Assembly (NCBI GenBank): GCA_019456255.1
Contig: VRUG01000006.1
Span: 1-64,000 of the forward strand
DNA from: Planctomycetota bacterium
Lineage (GTDB): Bacteria; Planctomycetota; Phycisphaerae; Sedimentisphaerales; Anaerobacaceae
Length of the DNA: 64,000 nucleotides
Reading direction: 5' to 3'
In this document: in pieces, positions 17,277-26,019 of the stretch
Layout: every line of letters starts with the position of its first letter
Position numbering within the stretch: position 1 is the first letter of the stretch
The notes under the pieces: generated by a model
The model's input: only the letters and a program-made list of their open reading frames with translations
Told to the model about the DNA's origin: nothing
Databases searched by the model: none
Made by a program: the position numbers and the translations under genes

Positions 17277-17723
17277 ATGAGAAAAACACTCGGATATATG
17301 GTTACGTGGACAACGTATGGGACGTGGCTTCAAGGTGACAAAAGAGGGTATGTTAAAGACGGGGAAATCCAGCCGTCAAATGACAATTTGAAATACACCA
17401 ATCAAAAACAACAAAAATTTCAGGTGGTTAATCTTAGTTCAAGTCAAAAACATATTGTTCGTGAGGCGATAGTCCAAGAGGCAGAGAAAATAAATCAGAA
17501 GATCCCTGCGATCGCAGTCTGTTCAAATCATGTGCATATCGTTGCAGAAGTTTCGTCAGAAGCGGTCGAACAGATAGTCCATAGATACAAACGATCGGCC
17601 ACTTTTGCTCTTCGCAAGTCTGGCCTGGACGGTAAAGTGTGGTCAACAGGGTATGATAAAAGGTTTTGTTTTACGGATGAGGATATAGAGCAAAAAATCA
17701 AATACGTAAATAAGCATAAATAA
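17277..17723 (+). CDS. REP-associated tyrosine transposase (RAYT, Y1/HUH family)
   Basis: A 148-residue single-strand transposase of the Y1 (IS200/REP-associated) class. NHVHIVAEV carries the HUH metal-binding pair; the tyrosine of the following helix, in IVHRYKRSA, is the likely nucleophile. WSTGYDKRFCF near the C terminus is a family hallmark. Such proteins cut and join at REP hairpins and are usually single-copy housekeeping-like genes rather than free insertion sequences. ATG 17277 was chosen; the upstream TTG 17232 lies inside the REP hairpin. REP hairpins lie on both sides (17056-17256 and 17732-17853), as expected. The length is close to full, and the frame ends at IKYVNKHK, where many relatives have only a few more residues. 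Confidence 0.88.
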   Translation: MRKTLGYMVTWTTYGTWLQGDKRGYVKDGEIQPSNDNLKYTNQKQQKFQVVNLSSSQKHIVREAIVQEAEKINQKIPAIAVCSNHVHIVAEVSSEAVEQIVHRYKRSATFALRKSGLDGKVWSTGYDKRFCFTDEDIEQKIKYVNKHK

Positions 17724-17731
17724 TCTTTAGC

Positions 17732-17853
17732 CCTGCCATCTTGTATAGCAGGGTTTAGAAATGACCGTGTCAAGATGGTGTAAAAAGAAACCCTGCACTA
17801 CCCTGTACCATTCGGTGCATGGTTTCGTTGAGTGCAGGGCAAGATGGTGTAAA
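17732..17853. repeat. Right-hand hairpin cluster downstream of the transposase
   Basis: A hairpin CCCTGC/GCAGGG (17732-17754) has CCATCTTG in its loop region. A 14-bp direct repeat, CAAGATGGTGTAAA, lies at 17771-17784 and 17840-17853 and contains the complement of that loop. Between the direct repeats is CCCTGCACT (17791-17799) paired with AGTGCAGGG (17831-17839), enclosing a second hairpin ACCAT/ATGGT (17807-17823). The nested layout resembles a bacterial interspersed mosaic (BIME-type) element. Confidence 0.75.
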
Positions 17854-17872
17854 CACAACTAATAAATATTGC

Positions 17873-17900
17873 TTGAAAAGAGTTGTTATTTGGTTATGAT
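17873..17900 (+). promoter_or_regulatory. Candidate promoter of the secreted protein gene
   Basis: TTGAAA (17873-17878), 16 bases, then TATGAT (17895-17900). It lies about 50 bases before ATG 17952. Confidence 0.45.
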
Positions 17901-17951
17901 GTCATTTCTAGATTTTTTACTAAATTTAATATTTTTGAAAGGGTTGGTCGT

Positions 17952-18692
17952 ATGAGTAACAAAAGTAGTTGTGAGGTCAGGGGTGTTTGTTTTCTGGTTG
18001 TAGTGCTTAGTGTTTTATTGACATGCAGTTCGGTATTCGGCAGTGCCAGCGGGCTCAACAATATTCCCACGACAGATATTGTTCCTAAGAATGTGCTGGT
18101 ACTTCAGAGTTGGGTTAATATAAATCCTCCGGTTCAGGCTGAAAACTACGCAGGGTTTAAGTATGGTTTGTTTGAAGATGTAGAAATTGGAATCGATACA
18201 AAAACTCTTGGCGATGTGCATGGACATACCACATTGCAAGTTAAAAAAGCGTTCGATATAGAAGGTAAGAAATGGCGTGGGGTTGTCGGTGTCGCTAACA
18301 TTTCAGAACATCGCGAGGACCAGGGGTATATTTTTCCTTACGTAGCTACCTCTTATGATATTGATGTTGCGCGGCTTCACTTTGGTTATGCAGGTCAGAA
18401 ACACAACGAAGCATTTTTCGGCGGTATCGATAAGATGGTAACATTTTTTGACAGGAATTTGCAATTGAGAGCCGATGGCATACATATCAATGATAAAGAT
18501 GACATGCTTTTTAGTGCTGGTTTTCTTTATGAACTTGGGTTTCCTAAAAGCGGTGTCTCAGCTCAAAATGGATTAGAGGAGTTTTTAAATAATCTGCTCA
18601 AGAATGTGATACTGGAGAGTTGGGTTTCAAAGTCATCTACCGGCGATAGTGAAACGTACACCATTAAATTGAATTACGTTATTGCATTTTAA
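17952..18692 (+). CDS. Secreted protein of unknown function, possible outer-membrane beta protein
   Basis: A 246-residue exported protein. Residues 1 to about 33 form a Sec signal peptide with a long hydrophobic core ending SSVFGSAS. The mature part alternates polar and hydrophobic residues (for example FKYGLFEDVEIGIDTKT, RLHFGYAG, YTIKLNYVIAF) and ends in an aromatic residue, which fits a small outer-membrane beta barrel; this is inference from pattern only. ATG 17952 follows AAAGGGTTGG. It is transcribed towards the convergent lipoprotein gene, 20 bases away, without a clear terminator. No named family is recognised. Confidence 0.7.
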   Translation: MSNKSSCEVRGVCFLVVVLSVLLTCSSVFGSASGLNNIPTTDIVPKNVLVLQSWVNINPPVQAENYAGFKYGLFEDVEIGIDTKTLGDVHGHTTLQVKKAFDIEGKKWRGVVGVANISEHREDQGYIFPYVATSYDIDVARLHFGYAGQKHNEAFFGGIDKMVTFFDRNLQLRADGIHINDKDDMLFSAGFLYELGFPKSGVSAQNGLEEFLNNLLKNVILESWVSKSSTGDSETYTIKLNYVIAF

Positions 18693-18712
18693 GTTTCTGA
18701 GTTTGTATGAAG

Positions 18713-19846
18713 TTATCGGTTACGCCACCAGTTTGAGACTATTTTTTCCTGGTTTGGGTTGCGGTTAAATTGCCTCATAGGCTGTTGTTTTATAGCGTTT
18801 ACGCCTAATCTGACGGTATGGTAGGGGTCGTTTTTCGCCTTTTCCATGGCCTGTCGCAGTAATGCCATCTGGTTGGTATTTGCAGTCTGGTCGGTACCCA
18901 TTATAACAGCTACGGTGTCAGGCTGTGCGGCTAATCTTTGTACCTCATTTCGTGCTTCTTCGAGTACATCGTAGAAGTCGATCGAGTCCAAAGGTCCGAC
19001 GTGGAGCTTAATGAATGCCGGCAGTGAGATAACGTGATAATCTTTTTCAGAGCGTACCATTAGGGGCCCGATGAATCTTAATCTTGGGTCTGGTTGGTCC
19101 TGTCTTGCTTGCCTGAGGTCAGCTTTGCATAAGTCGCAGAAGAGCTTTTGCTGATCTTTTCGGAACGGCAATGCATTTACTCTATAAGTTTCGTACATTA
19201 GGCATACTTTGCTTTGGCAATGGCTATACCAATCGCGGCCTCTTTTTTGTCCCCATGTTAGTCCGAAGATATGTCCTACTTCGTGAAGGAGCAGCTGCCC
19301 CTCGTATTTTGTCAGGTTGTGTTTTTTTATGTATCTGCTATCCATGTATATTGCCGCTGGGTATGGAAGCAGTTTTGCGTGCGGGTTTACTGCTTGTCTG
19401 TACCTCTCGCCTAAGAGTTCAGAGCTGTCGTAAAAGAGTACATATAAATATGCGGCGGGGGCATCGTTTTTTGCTGGGGGTCCGTCCATGTGGCGAAGTG
19501 CCAGGAGTTCCGGTCTTGTGGCCTGTGCGTCCTGGAGTGGAATCGGTGCACTGCGAACGATTTGAATTCCGCCTGGTTTGTCGCAGTACTGCAAGAGATA
19601 TTGCCGCAGAGTTTCGATGGTTTCGTCTTTTGGTTCGGAGCCTTGTACGGCATCAATCTCGACGTATAGGGTGTCGGCTGATGCGCTCTGTAAGTAGAGT
19701 GTGTGCGGCTTCCAGAAACTTAGTGTTTTGGGCTCGATGTTTTTGCTGAGGTTTGGTTGCGAGGCACATCCAGTACACAATGCGGCAAGAGACAATATCG
19801 CAGCGATTGTGTAATGAAATACCCATCTCGTCGGAATGTGCTTCAT
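18713..19846 (-). CDS. Lipoprotein with archaemetzincin-like zinc protease signature
   Basis: A 377-residue lipoprotein: the signal peptide ends at the lipobox LCTGC. The centre carries HEVGHIFG, then after 14 residues C-x4-C-x-M, then 19 residues and CDLC. This order, HExxHxxG...Cx4CxM...CxxC, is that of archaemetzincins (peptidase M54), in which the first motif binds catalytic zinc, the Met-turn follows, and four cysteines hold a structural zinc. The spacer between HExxHxxG and the first Cys is longer than usual. Archaemetzincins are normally cytoplasmic, so an exported lipid-anchored form is unusual. The C-terminal 120 residues are of unknown fold. ATG 19846 has GAGGAGG upstream; TTG 19870 is an in-frame alternative. 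It is convergent with the preceding secreted protein. Confidence 0.72.
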   Translation of the reverse strand: MKHIPTRWVFHYTIAAILSLAALCTGCASQPNLSKNIEPKTLSFWKPHTLYLQSASADTLYVEIDAVQGSEPKDETIETLRQYLLQYCDKPGGIQIVRSAPIPLQDAQATRPELLALRHMDGPPAKNDAPAAYLYVLFYDSSELLGERYRQAVNPHAKLLPYPAAIYMDSRYIKKHNLTKYEGQLLLHEVGHIFGLTWGQKRGRDWYSHCQSKVCLMYETYRVNALPFRKDQQKLFCDLCKADLRQARQDQPDPRLRFIGPLMVRSEKDYHVISLPAFIKLHVGPLDSIDFYDVLEEARNEVQRLAAQPDTVAVIMGTDQTANTNQMALLRQAMEKAKNDPYHTVRLGVNAIKQQPMRQFNRNPNQEKIVSNWWRNR

Positions 19847-20443
19847 CACTAACCTCCTCAGGTCAACCAAAACCGCTATATTTCGTTCACGAGTCGGTAT
19901 TTGGCTTTATTCGTACAGGTTGTTTCGTCTAATTTTCAGTGTGAGTTAATCTGCGGGAGTGCGTGATTTGGTGGTGGGTGGGGGAAAAGCTATGAGCTGG
20001 GATGTTTTGTCGGTAAGTGTAGGTAGGAAAGGGGTTTAGTTCGCCAGTTGGTGCGGCGGAAAAACGGAAATATTCGAGAAAAAAGGGTGATTTGGGAAGT
20101 AGGCCGCTTTATCGGGCAAAATGTAAGCTGAATTAGAGAAAAGGTGCCGATCTCGTCAAATTTTTGTGAAAATAAAAGATCGCCAAAAAAGTCATGACAA
20201 CGCAGCCAAAAAAGGTTTTAATTCCTTAAGAGGGGAAATTTAGGTAAATTGGTGGTTGTTTTTGTGAAAAAAACATTGACAAAAGGAGTCTGATTTTGTT
20301 ACAAAGGGGTATTGGTAGGAGAAGGAAATCCACAAAATAAGAGCGATATAAGCTTTTCAGCCCATTTAGCCCAGAAAGCGATGCTTTGGGGAGGTTAGTG
20401 GACTATTTAGGAAAAATTAAAGTTGTTGGGGAGAAGTATAGAT
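19847..20443. other. Divergent intergenic region
   Basis: It separates the minus-strand metzincin gene from the plus-strand glycine-rich protein gene and must hold promoters for both. A candidate for the right-hand gene is listed at 20276. The middle (20040-20260) is A-rich, with runs such as AAAAAAGG, and shows no gene or clear structure. Confidence 0.5.
20276..20304 (+). promoter_or_regulatory. Candidate promoter upstream of the glycine-rich protein
   Basis: TTGACA (20276-20281), 17 bases, then TTACAA (20299-20304). The -35 is perfect and the -10 weak, which would suit a regulated promoter. It lies 140 bases before ATG 20444. Confidence 0.35.
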
Positions 20444-21745
20444 ATGAATTTTACAAATAATAGGAAGACAATAAGTTTTTGTTCCAGACGGGGTTTTTGT
20501 TTGGTGGTACTGAGTGCGTTGTTTTTGCTGTTGTCTGGCGGGGTTGGCTTGGCAGTGGAAAGCGATAGCACACAGTACTTCAAAATGCTCTCAACTGTAG
20601 AGTACAGTGGTGACGGTCAGTTCCGGAATCAAGTTGAGACGGTGTTTATGGTGAAGAAGCAGCTACTGGGTGGTGACAAAGTGCAGTACTTTTTTTCCAG
20701 TGCTGATTTTGACCTGTCTGGTGACGGCTTGAATTTGGATAAGTCTTCTTCGGGTGGGCTTTCGTTTGTTGTTGATAGAAAGACCAATCGCATATCAAAG
20801 AGCGGTGAAACTTTGGGGCTTCTTGAATATGTCAATAATGAGTGTGTGAAATATCTCGACCGGCGAACAAGCGAAAATGTTGGTAAAAGCTGGAGGCAAT
20901 CTTTTGAGCTTCCTTTCCTTGGCAAGTCTTTTCCGGCTAAGCTGAACTTCACTTTAAAAGCGATACAGGTTGAGACTAATGTGTATGGCGAACTGATAGC
21001 AGTTCGTGCCTTGTCTGATCCTTTTGTTATTAAGGCAGCTAAAGAGGGTGGCGGGAGTGGGTCAGTTAGATCTCGGATCAATGCTGTTTATGTATTCGAC
21101 CCTGAGATTGAGGACGTTTATCTTAGCATATCAGTTTTCGAGGCAACGGCCAATATCAATAGCCCCCGGGAAAAGCTTCGTCATGAGGTTGCGACGTATA
21201 AGACCGATGCATCGGGGCAGTCAGTAGACTTAAGTGGTCTTGGCAAAAAATTCGAGTTGTTTGTGAGAGAATTACGGCTTGCCAAGAGCAATTTTAAGAT
21301 TGTTAAAGAGTCTCCTTTGCCTCAGTGGGCTCAATACGAGGGTTTAAATGCTGCCCAGGTTGGTAATATGTGTGCAGCTATAGCTTGCGAAGGTGCTCCC
21401 AATCCAGTTGTTACCGTCTGCGTTCCAGTGGCTCGCACCGTAGCGATGCAAAGTTTGGGTATATTATCGCCAACAGGTGGTTTAGCTGCTGGTAGTCTTG
21501 GAGTTGGTGTTCCTGCTGGTACAGGTGGATTAGCGGTTGGCGCTGGTACTACCGGTACTACAGTAGCGAGCTCTCTTGGAGTTGGTGTTCCTGCCGTTGG
21601 TGCTTTGAATATAGTTGCAGCTCCGGCATTTTTGGGTGTTGGCTTAGGTACAGCTGGTGCCATTGCCGGAGGAACTGTCGGTGGTATTGCAGCAGCTGGC
21701 GGCGGTGGCGGTGGCGGTGGTGGCGGCCCTGCCTGCCCAGATTAG
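20444..21745 (+). CDS. Secreted protein with glycine/alanine-rich C-terminal tail
   Basis: A 433-residue exported protein I do not recognise. A signal peptide spans about residues 1-38 and ends GGVGLAVES. The middle 250 residues look like a globular beta-rich domain. From about residue 340 the protein becomes low-complexity: two SLGVGVPA units, many GG/AA/TG pairs, a run of about ten glycines, and a last PACPD. The tail resembles flexible wall- or matrix-associated sequences; two cysteines near 312-330 and the one at the end could form disulphides. No PEP-CTERM, LPxTG or type IX sorting signal is visible. It lies 605 bases upstream of the exopolysaccharide operon on the same strand, so a role in the extracellular matrix is possible but unproven. 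Confidence 0.7.
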   Translation: MNFTNNRKTISFCSRRGFCLVVLSALFLLLSGGVGLAVESDSTQYFKMLSTVEYSGDGQFRNQVETVFMVKKQLLGGDKVQYFFSSADFDLSGDGLNLDKSSSGGLSFVVDRKTNRISKSGETLGLLEYVNNECVKYLDRRTSENVGKSWRQSFELPFLGKSFPAKLNFTLKAIQVETNVYGELIAVRALSDPFVIKAAKEGGGSGSVRSRINAVYVFDPEIEDVYLSISVFEATANINSPREKLRHEVATYKTDASGQSVDLSGLGKKFELFVRELRLAKSNFKIVKESPLPQWAQYEGLNAAQVGNMCAAIACEGAPNPVVTVCVPVARTVAMQSLGILSPTGGLAAGSLGVGVPAGTGGLAVGAGTTGTTVASSLGVGVPAVGALNIVAAPAFLGVGLGTAGAIAGGTVGGIAAAGGGGGGGGGGPACPD

Positions 21746-22350
21746 GTTTAATCAATTTCCTTATTCTTTCGTAAGAATTCAGAGACATTCTCTGAGTAGA
21801 AGGTGAAATCACTATTTATCAAGATAGATTCGCTGTATCTTCTCAATCATAAAATGTAAGCGATTAGTAAGATGGTATCATCGCAACCAAGGGGGAAAAA
21901 ACTTTTGCATCAGGGCATGTTAAAATGGGTAAAATGCTTTGTTTTCGGTGTTTAAATGGGGTTTACAGGCCAATTAGAGCAGTTTTTGCTTGCAAGGTCC
22001 CTGTATAAAGGGTATCATGGTCGTATGTTAGTCTGGTAACGGGGGTGTTTATTCGGTTTATCCCAAATAGAAACTTTTACCAAACAACCGCCAGGGGAAA
22101 AGATAAAACGGTGACCGATTACGGAGGTTCGTATCTGTAGATTAGAACAGTTTAATTTTTCGTGTTCGCTTAATGCCTGTTGCAGCTTTGGGTGGGGGCA
22201 TCAGAAATACTCGCCCTACAATAAGTATGGCTGCTTATTCTTCTTTGCCAGCCTCGTCCTCACGACGGCCTAAATGCGAACAGAAAAGATTAAAATGCTC
22301 TAACGTTTGATGTATAACGTCTATTAGAATGTTAATTTGGGAGATATCAG
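21746..22350. other. Long leader region of the exopolysaccharide operon
   Basis: No gene is seen. Two small hairpins follow the upstream stop: ATTCTT-TCGT-AAGAAT at 21763-21778 and CAGAGA-CAT-TCTCTG at about 21780-21794. A candidate promoter lies at 21990-22018, which would leave a leader of about 320 bases. That length would allow leader regulation, but no known riboswitch was recognised. Confidence 0.5.
21990..22018 (+). promoter_or_regulatory. Candidate promoter of the exopolysaccharide operon
   Basis: TTGCAA (21990-21995), 17 bases, then TATCAT (22013-22018). No stronger candidate was found between here and the first gene. Confidence 0.35.
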
Positions 22351-23655
22351 TTGAAAAAGCTGCGTGAAAGTATGTTAGATCGTAAAATCGTATTTTTATA
22401 CACGTTTGTATTTGTCTGCTTATTATGTATGACGGGGTGCAGTTCTCTTATATCCTCTGACGAGCAGATGCGAAGATTCGAGCAAGCAGGTCCAATTACC
22501 CCTGAAGTTGATATTGATGGTTTGCTCAGAGCAAAAATTTATACGGGTTATTACCGTGTTGTTGTTGGTGACATATTGAAATTGCGGATGCCGGCAGTCT
22601 TGCGTATAGTTTCTCCCGATTTATCCAAGTGGTTTGAGCCGGTATCGGGTCATTACGATATTGAGCCATATTTGTTTCGTGTAAGCGAGGCAGGAAGTAT
22701 AACTCTTCCGATAGTTGGTGAAATGCAGGTTGCCGGCAGGAAACTTACCGAGATAGAAATATTGATAGTAAATGCTTACTATCCTAAGTACGTTGCGAAT
22801 CTACCGTCTGTGGTTTGTGAAGTGAAAGAATATCAGACTGAAAAGATAACAGTTATTGGCGGCGTGACAGAACCTGGTCTCTATCGACTGCGTAGTGACG
22901 AGATGTCACTGGTTGCTGCATTGATGAAGGCGGGTGGCATTATTGAGGAAGGTGCAAGCTTAATTACTATCCAGCATGCCGATAGTTTTGTCGAGGATGA
23001 GGCTTTGCAAGCGAATGATTCTTCAAATAGAGAAGAGCGTATAATAACGAGCAGGTTGGATAAAGTTCTTCACTATGCAGATACAAATATAAAGGATGAG
23101 AAAAAACGAGAGGCTTTCATTAAGAATCTCGTTGAGTTGCATCGCAATAGCCAAAATGATGATATCGAACAGACCCTCAGGCAACTGGAAGAGAAAGCAG
23201 TAGATGTTAGTAGTTCTAATTCCAACCCAATAGTGTTGCCAGTTAAGGGGCTAAATATACCGTTTGCCGATGTTACCCTTCGTGCCGGTGACGTGATTGA
23301 AATTAAAAAGCTTAACCCCGAAGTTTTCACTGTTCTTGGTCCGGTTAAAAGTCCCGGTGCTTTTCCGTATCCTCATGATACAGAATACAATTTAATGCAG
23401 GCATTGGCGTTTGCCGGCGGTCCGGACCTGATTTTGAATCCTCGTTATGTCACGATATATCGTCAGGACTCAAACGGTCAGATAGTATCTGCGACCTTCG
23501 GTCTCGACAGGAGATTTTTAGCTAAGACGTCTACGATAAAGATAGAGCCAGGTGATGTGATATCTGTAGAGATGACAGCGGCTACTCGTGCCAGGATAAT
23601 ACTTAGAGAAATGCTTTCCATCAGGTTCGACTATGACCTTGATGAGTTAATGTAA
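22351..23655 (+). CDS. Polysaccharide export lipoprotein (Wza-like)
   Basis: A 434-residue outer-membrane export protein. The signal peptide ends in the lipobox CMTGC. A Poly_export domain (about residues 55-150) is followed by two SLBB domains, seen in KITVIGGVTEPGLYRL and FTVLGPVKSPGAFPYP. Proteins of this type form the channel for capsule or exopolysaccharide through the outer membrane and work with the Wzz/BY-kinase encoded next. A charged helical insertion lies between the SLBB domains (about 215-290). The start is TTG 22351, which has GGGAG 7 bases upstream; ATG 22372 is the alternative and also leaves a signal peptide. It is the first gene of the operon. Confidence 0.9.
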   Translation: MKKLRESMLDRKIVFLYTFVFVCLLCMTGCSSLISSDEQMRRFEQAGPITPEVDIDGLLRAKIYTGYYRVVVGDILKLRMPAVLRIVSPDLSKWFEPVSGHYDIEPYLFRVSEAGSITLPIVGEMQVAGRKLTEIEILIVNAYYPKYVANLPSVVCEVKEYQTEKITVIGGVTEPGLYRLRSDEMSLVAALMKAGGIIEEGASLITIQHADSFVEDEALQANDSSNREERIITSRLDKVLHYADTNIKDEKKREAFIKNLVELHRNSQNDDIEQTLRQLEEKAVDVSSSNSNPIVLPVKGLNIPFADVTLRAGDVIEIKKLNPEVFTVLGPVKSPGAFPYPHDTEYNLMQALAFAGGPDLILNPRYVTIYRQDSNGQIVSATFGLDRRFLAKTSTIKIEPGDVISVEMTAATRARIILREMLSIRFDYDLDELM

Positions 23656-23686
23656 TCGATGTGACAAAATTATATACAGGGGAAAT

Positions 23687-25924
23687 ATGATTAATAACAA
23701 CACAGTTGAAAATGGAAACGGGAACTTGAATCCTGGTTTTCCACATGACAATGAGCTGCATCAAGATAGTCTTTTGCGTGTAGCCTTTCGTCATCGGTGG
23801 ATCATTCTGTTCACAGTCGTATTGTTTTTGGTCGCAGCATTTCTTTATCTTTTAAAGGCCACGCCGATCTATACAAGTACGTCAAGGCTGTATGTCGAAC
23901 AAAGCGGCCCCCGGATCATATCGGAGTATGAAGGAATTATGACTCAGTCGAAGAATTACCTTTATACGCAAAGCGAACTAATAAAATCCACTCCTATCAT
24001 ATCTGATGTAGTTGACAATGCTCAAATCAGGCATTTCAAAACATTTTCCGAAGGATCATTAGTAACATCCGGTCGAGTGGACAATTTATTTGATTATATT
24101 AAGGGCAAATTAAATATTCCTATCGACAAAAAAGAAATTGCCGTCATAGACAACCTGGTTGTTTATCTCAAAAAGCAATTAGATATTACTGTCGGTAAAA
24201 AAGACGATATTATTACAGTATCTTTTGATTCTTCGTATCCCACAGAAGCTGCTCAGATAGTTAACGCAGTGGTAAATTCCTACATTGAATTTCAAAGCAC
24301 CAGCAAGCGCAGCAGTGCCTCAGAAGTACTGAAAATCCTTCAGAATGAGAAGGTCCATCGTGATAAGGAACTATCCGCTAACTTCGCAAGGCTGCTGGAA
24401 TTTACGCGTGAAAACGGAGTAGTTTCTCTTGGTAAAAGTGACGCACACATTGTTTTCAAACGTCTTAGCAAATTATCATCAGCGTTAACCGACGCCCAAT
24501 TAGAAACTATCAATTCAAGAGCGGATTACGAAGCGGTTTTAAGTATGGCAGGCGAGTCTGAGAGGATCAAGCAATTTGCAATGGCTCAACCCAGTGCAGG
24601 TGTTCGTGTATTTGTTACCGATATTGAAACTGAATTGCGTTCTGAGCTTAGAGAGATGGAGATCGAGTTAAAGAATGTGAGATATCATTGTACCGAAGAG
24701 CATCCATCGACTCAGGCAGTTCTTGGCAAGATCAATGAGATCAAGTATCAGCTTAACGCGGAGGCTAAAAGTTTTGCAGATGCTTACCTTGAGGTAATGC
24801 GATTGAAATGGGTAATTGCAAAACAAAGAGAAGGTAAGTTGAACGCATCTTTTGAGGTTCAGCAGGGCTTTGCTCAGAAGCTAAGTGTTAAGGCTGCCGA
24901 GTATTATATGCTTGAGTCTGATTTAAAACGTACCGAAAAGCTTTGTGACATTCTTGATGACCGCATCAAGGAGTTAAATGTCACGGAAGAAACAGGTGCG
25001 TTGAATATCAATATCCTTGAAGTGGCTCGTCCAGCCGATAAACCATCAAGCCCTCAGCGTGCCCGCGTTATGGGATTAGCGCTTATCATGGGTCTCATGT
25101 TTGGGTGGAGTTTTTCTTTCCTTCGTGAATGGTTTGACTATCGTCTTCGCTCTGCCGATGAGATATCAGCAGTTCTTAATGCTCCTGTTCTTGGTACAGT
25201 ACCGTCAATGCCTAAAAAGCAGAGTGTTATAGAGCGCGGTCAGAAGGTATTCCTTGAGTCAAAATCTATTATCGCTGAATCTTATCGAACCATACGTACG
25301 GTAATATTTTTCGGCGTTCCCAAAGGCAAGGCGAGAAGTATTCTTGTCACCTCTCCTGCTGCTGGTGACGGCAAGTCCACTCTTGTCAGCAACCTTGCGA
25401 TAACAATGGCGCAATCTGGTCAAAAGACCCTTATCCTTGACGCTGATTTCCGCAAGCCCATGCAGCATAATATTTTTGAAGTTGACAACAGCAAGGGGCT
25501 ATCCAGCGTTCTTTCAGGGAGCATTAGTCTTGCAGAAGCGATTCATGCTGGTCCAGTCGAAGGTCTCGGCATATTGCCGTGTGGTCCTGAAGTTCCCAAT
25601 CCAAGTGAAATGCTCAACAGCGAAGCCTTTGTTGAAATGCTGCAAGGTCTTTGTGAAGAATACGACCGTGTCCTTATAGATTCCCCTCCAGTTAGGCCTG
25701 TTGCCGATAGTCAGATACTTGCGGCAGTTTGTGACATAACACTTTTCGTCCTCCGTGCAGAGCGGTCTACCCGAAAGCTTAGCCAGCAGGCCCGTGACGC
25801 ACTCCTGAATGTCGGAGCACACATATTTGGTGTAGTAGTCAATGATGTTTCACGTAAGCGTGGCTCGTATGGTTACTATGCCGGCTATGGATATTATGGT
25901 CATAGCCATAAGGAAAAGGTGTAG
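23687..25924 (+). CDS. Wzz-type chain-length regulator fused to BY-kinase
   Basis: A 745-residue inner-membrane protein. A membrane helix at about residues 32-52 begins a Wzz domain, followed by a long periplasmic coiled region and a second helix near 465-490 preceded by the proline-rich KPSSP. The C-terminal tyrosine kinase has Walker A AAGDGKST (about 560), Walker A' LILDADFRK (about 583) and Walker B VLIDSPP (about 663). The end is a tyrosine cluster (YGYYAGYGYYG), the usual autophosphorylation tail. It controls polymer length and export together with the Wza-like protein. ATG follows AGGGGA, 31 bases after the previous stop. Confidence 0.95.
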   Translation: MINNNTVENGNGNLNPGFPHDNELHQDSLLRVAFRHRWIILFTVVLFLVAAFLYLLKATPIYTSTSRLYVEQSGPRIISEYEGIMTQSKNYLYTQSELIKSTPIISDVVDNAQIRHFKTFSEGSLVTSGRVDNLFDYIKGKLNIPIDKKEIAVIDNLVVYLKKQLDITVGKKDDIITVSFDSSYPTEAAQIVNAVVNSYIEFQSTSKRSSASEVLKILQNEKVHRDKELSANFARLLEFTRENGVVSLGKSDAHIVFKRLSKLSSALTDAQLETINSRADYEAVLSMAGESERIKQFAMAQPSAGVRVFVTDIETELRSELREMEIELKNVRYHCTEEHPSTQAVLGKINEIKYQLNAEAKSFADAYLEVMRLKWVIAKQREGKLNASFEVQQGFAQKLSVKAAEYYMLESDLKRTEKLCDILDDRIKELNVTEETGALNINILEVARPADKPSSPQRARVMGLALIMGLMFGWSFSFLREWFDYRLRSADEISAVLNAPVLGTVPSMPKKQSVIERGQKVFLESKSIIAESYRTIRTVIFFGVPKGKARSILVTSPAAGDGKSTLVSNLAITMAQSGQKTLILDADFRKPMQHNIFEVDNSKGLSSVLSGSISLAEAIHAGPVEGLGILPCGPEVPNPSEMLNSEAFVEMLQGLCEEYDRVLIDSPPVRPVADSQILAAVCDITLFVLRAERSTRKLSQQARDALLNVGAHIFGVVVNDVSRKRGSYGYYAGYGYYGHSHKEKV

Positions 25925-26019
25925 GTGTAAAACAGCAGAGCTTTTCTGTTTTTGGAGCGTTTTACTGTTGGCAACACTTCTTGCAAGTTAGTAAGGATAC
26001 AATATAATTATGTCAGAGT

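Noticed and set aside
21331-21663. 110-codon minus-strand frame rich in P, A and T.
   Set aside because: It is the mirror of the glycine/alanine-rich tail of the plus-strand gene.
20444-21745. PEP-CTERM/exosortase sorting signal on the glycine-rich protein.
   Set aside because: The C terminus lacks PEP or VPDSG motif, transmembrane helix and arginine cluster, and no exosortase gene is in the capsule locus.
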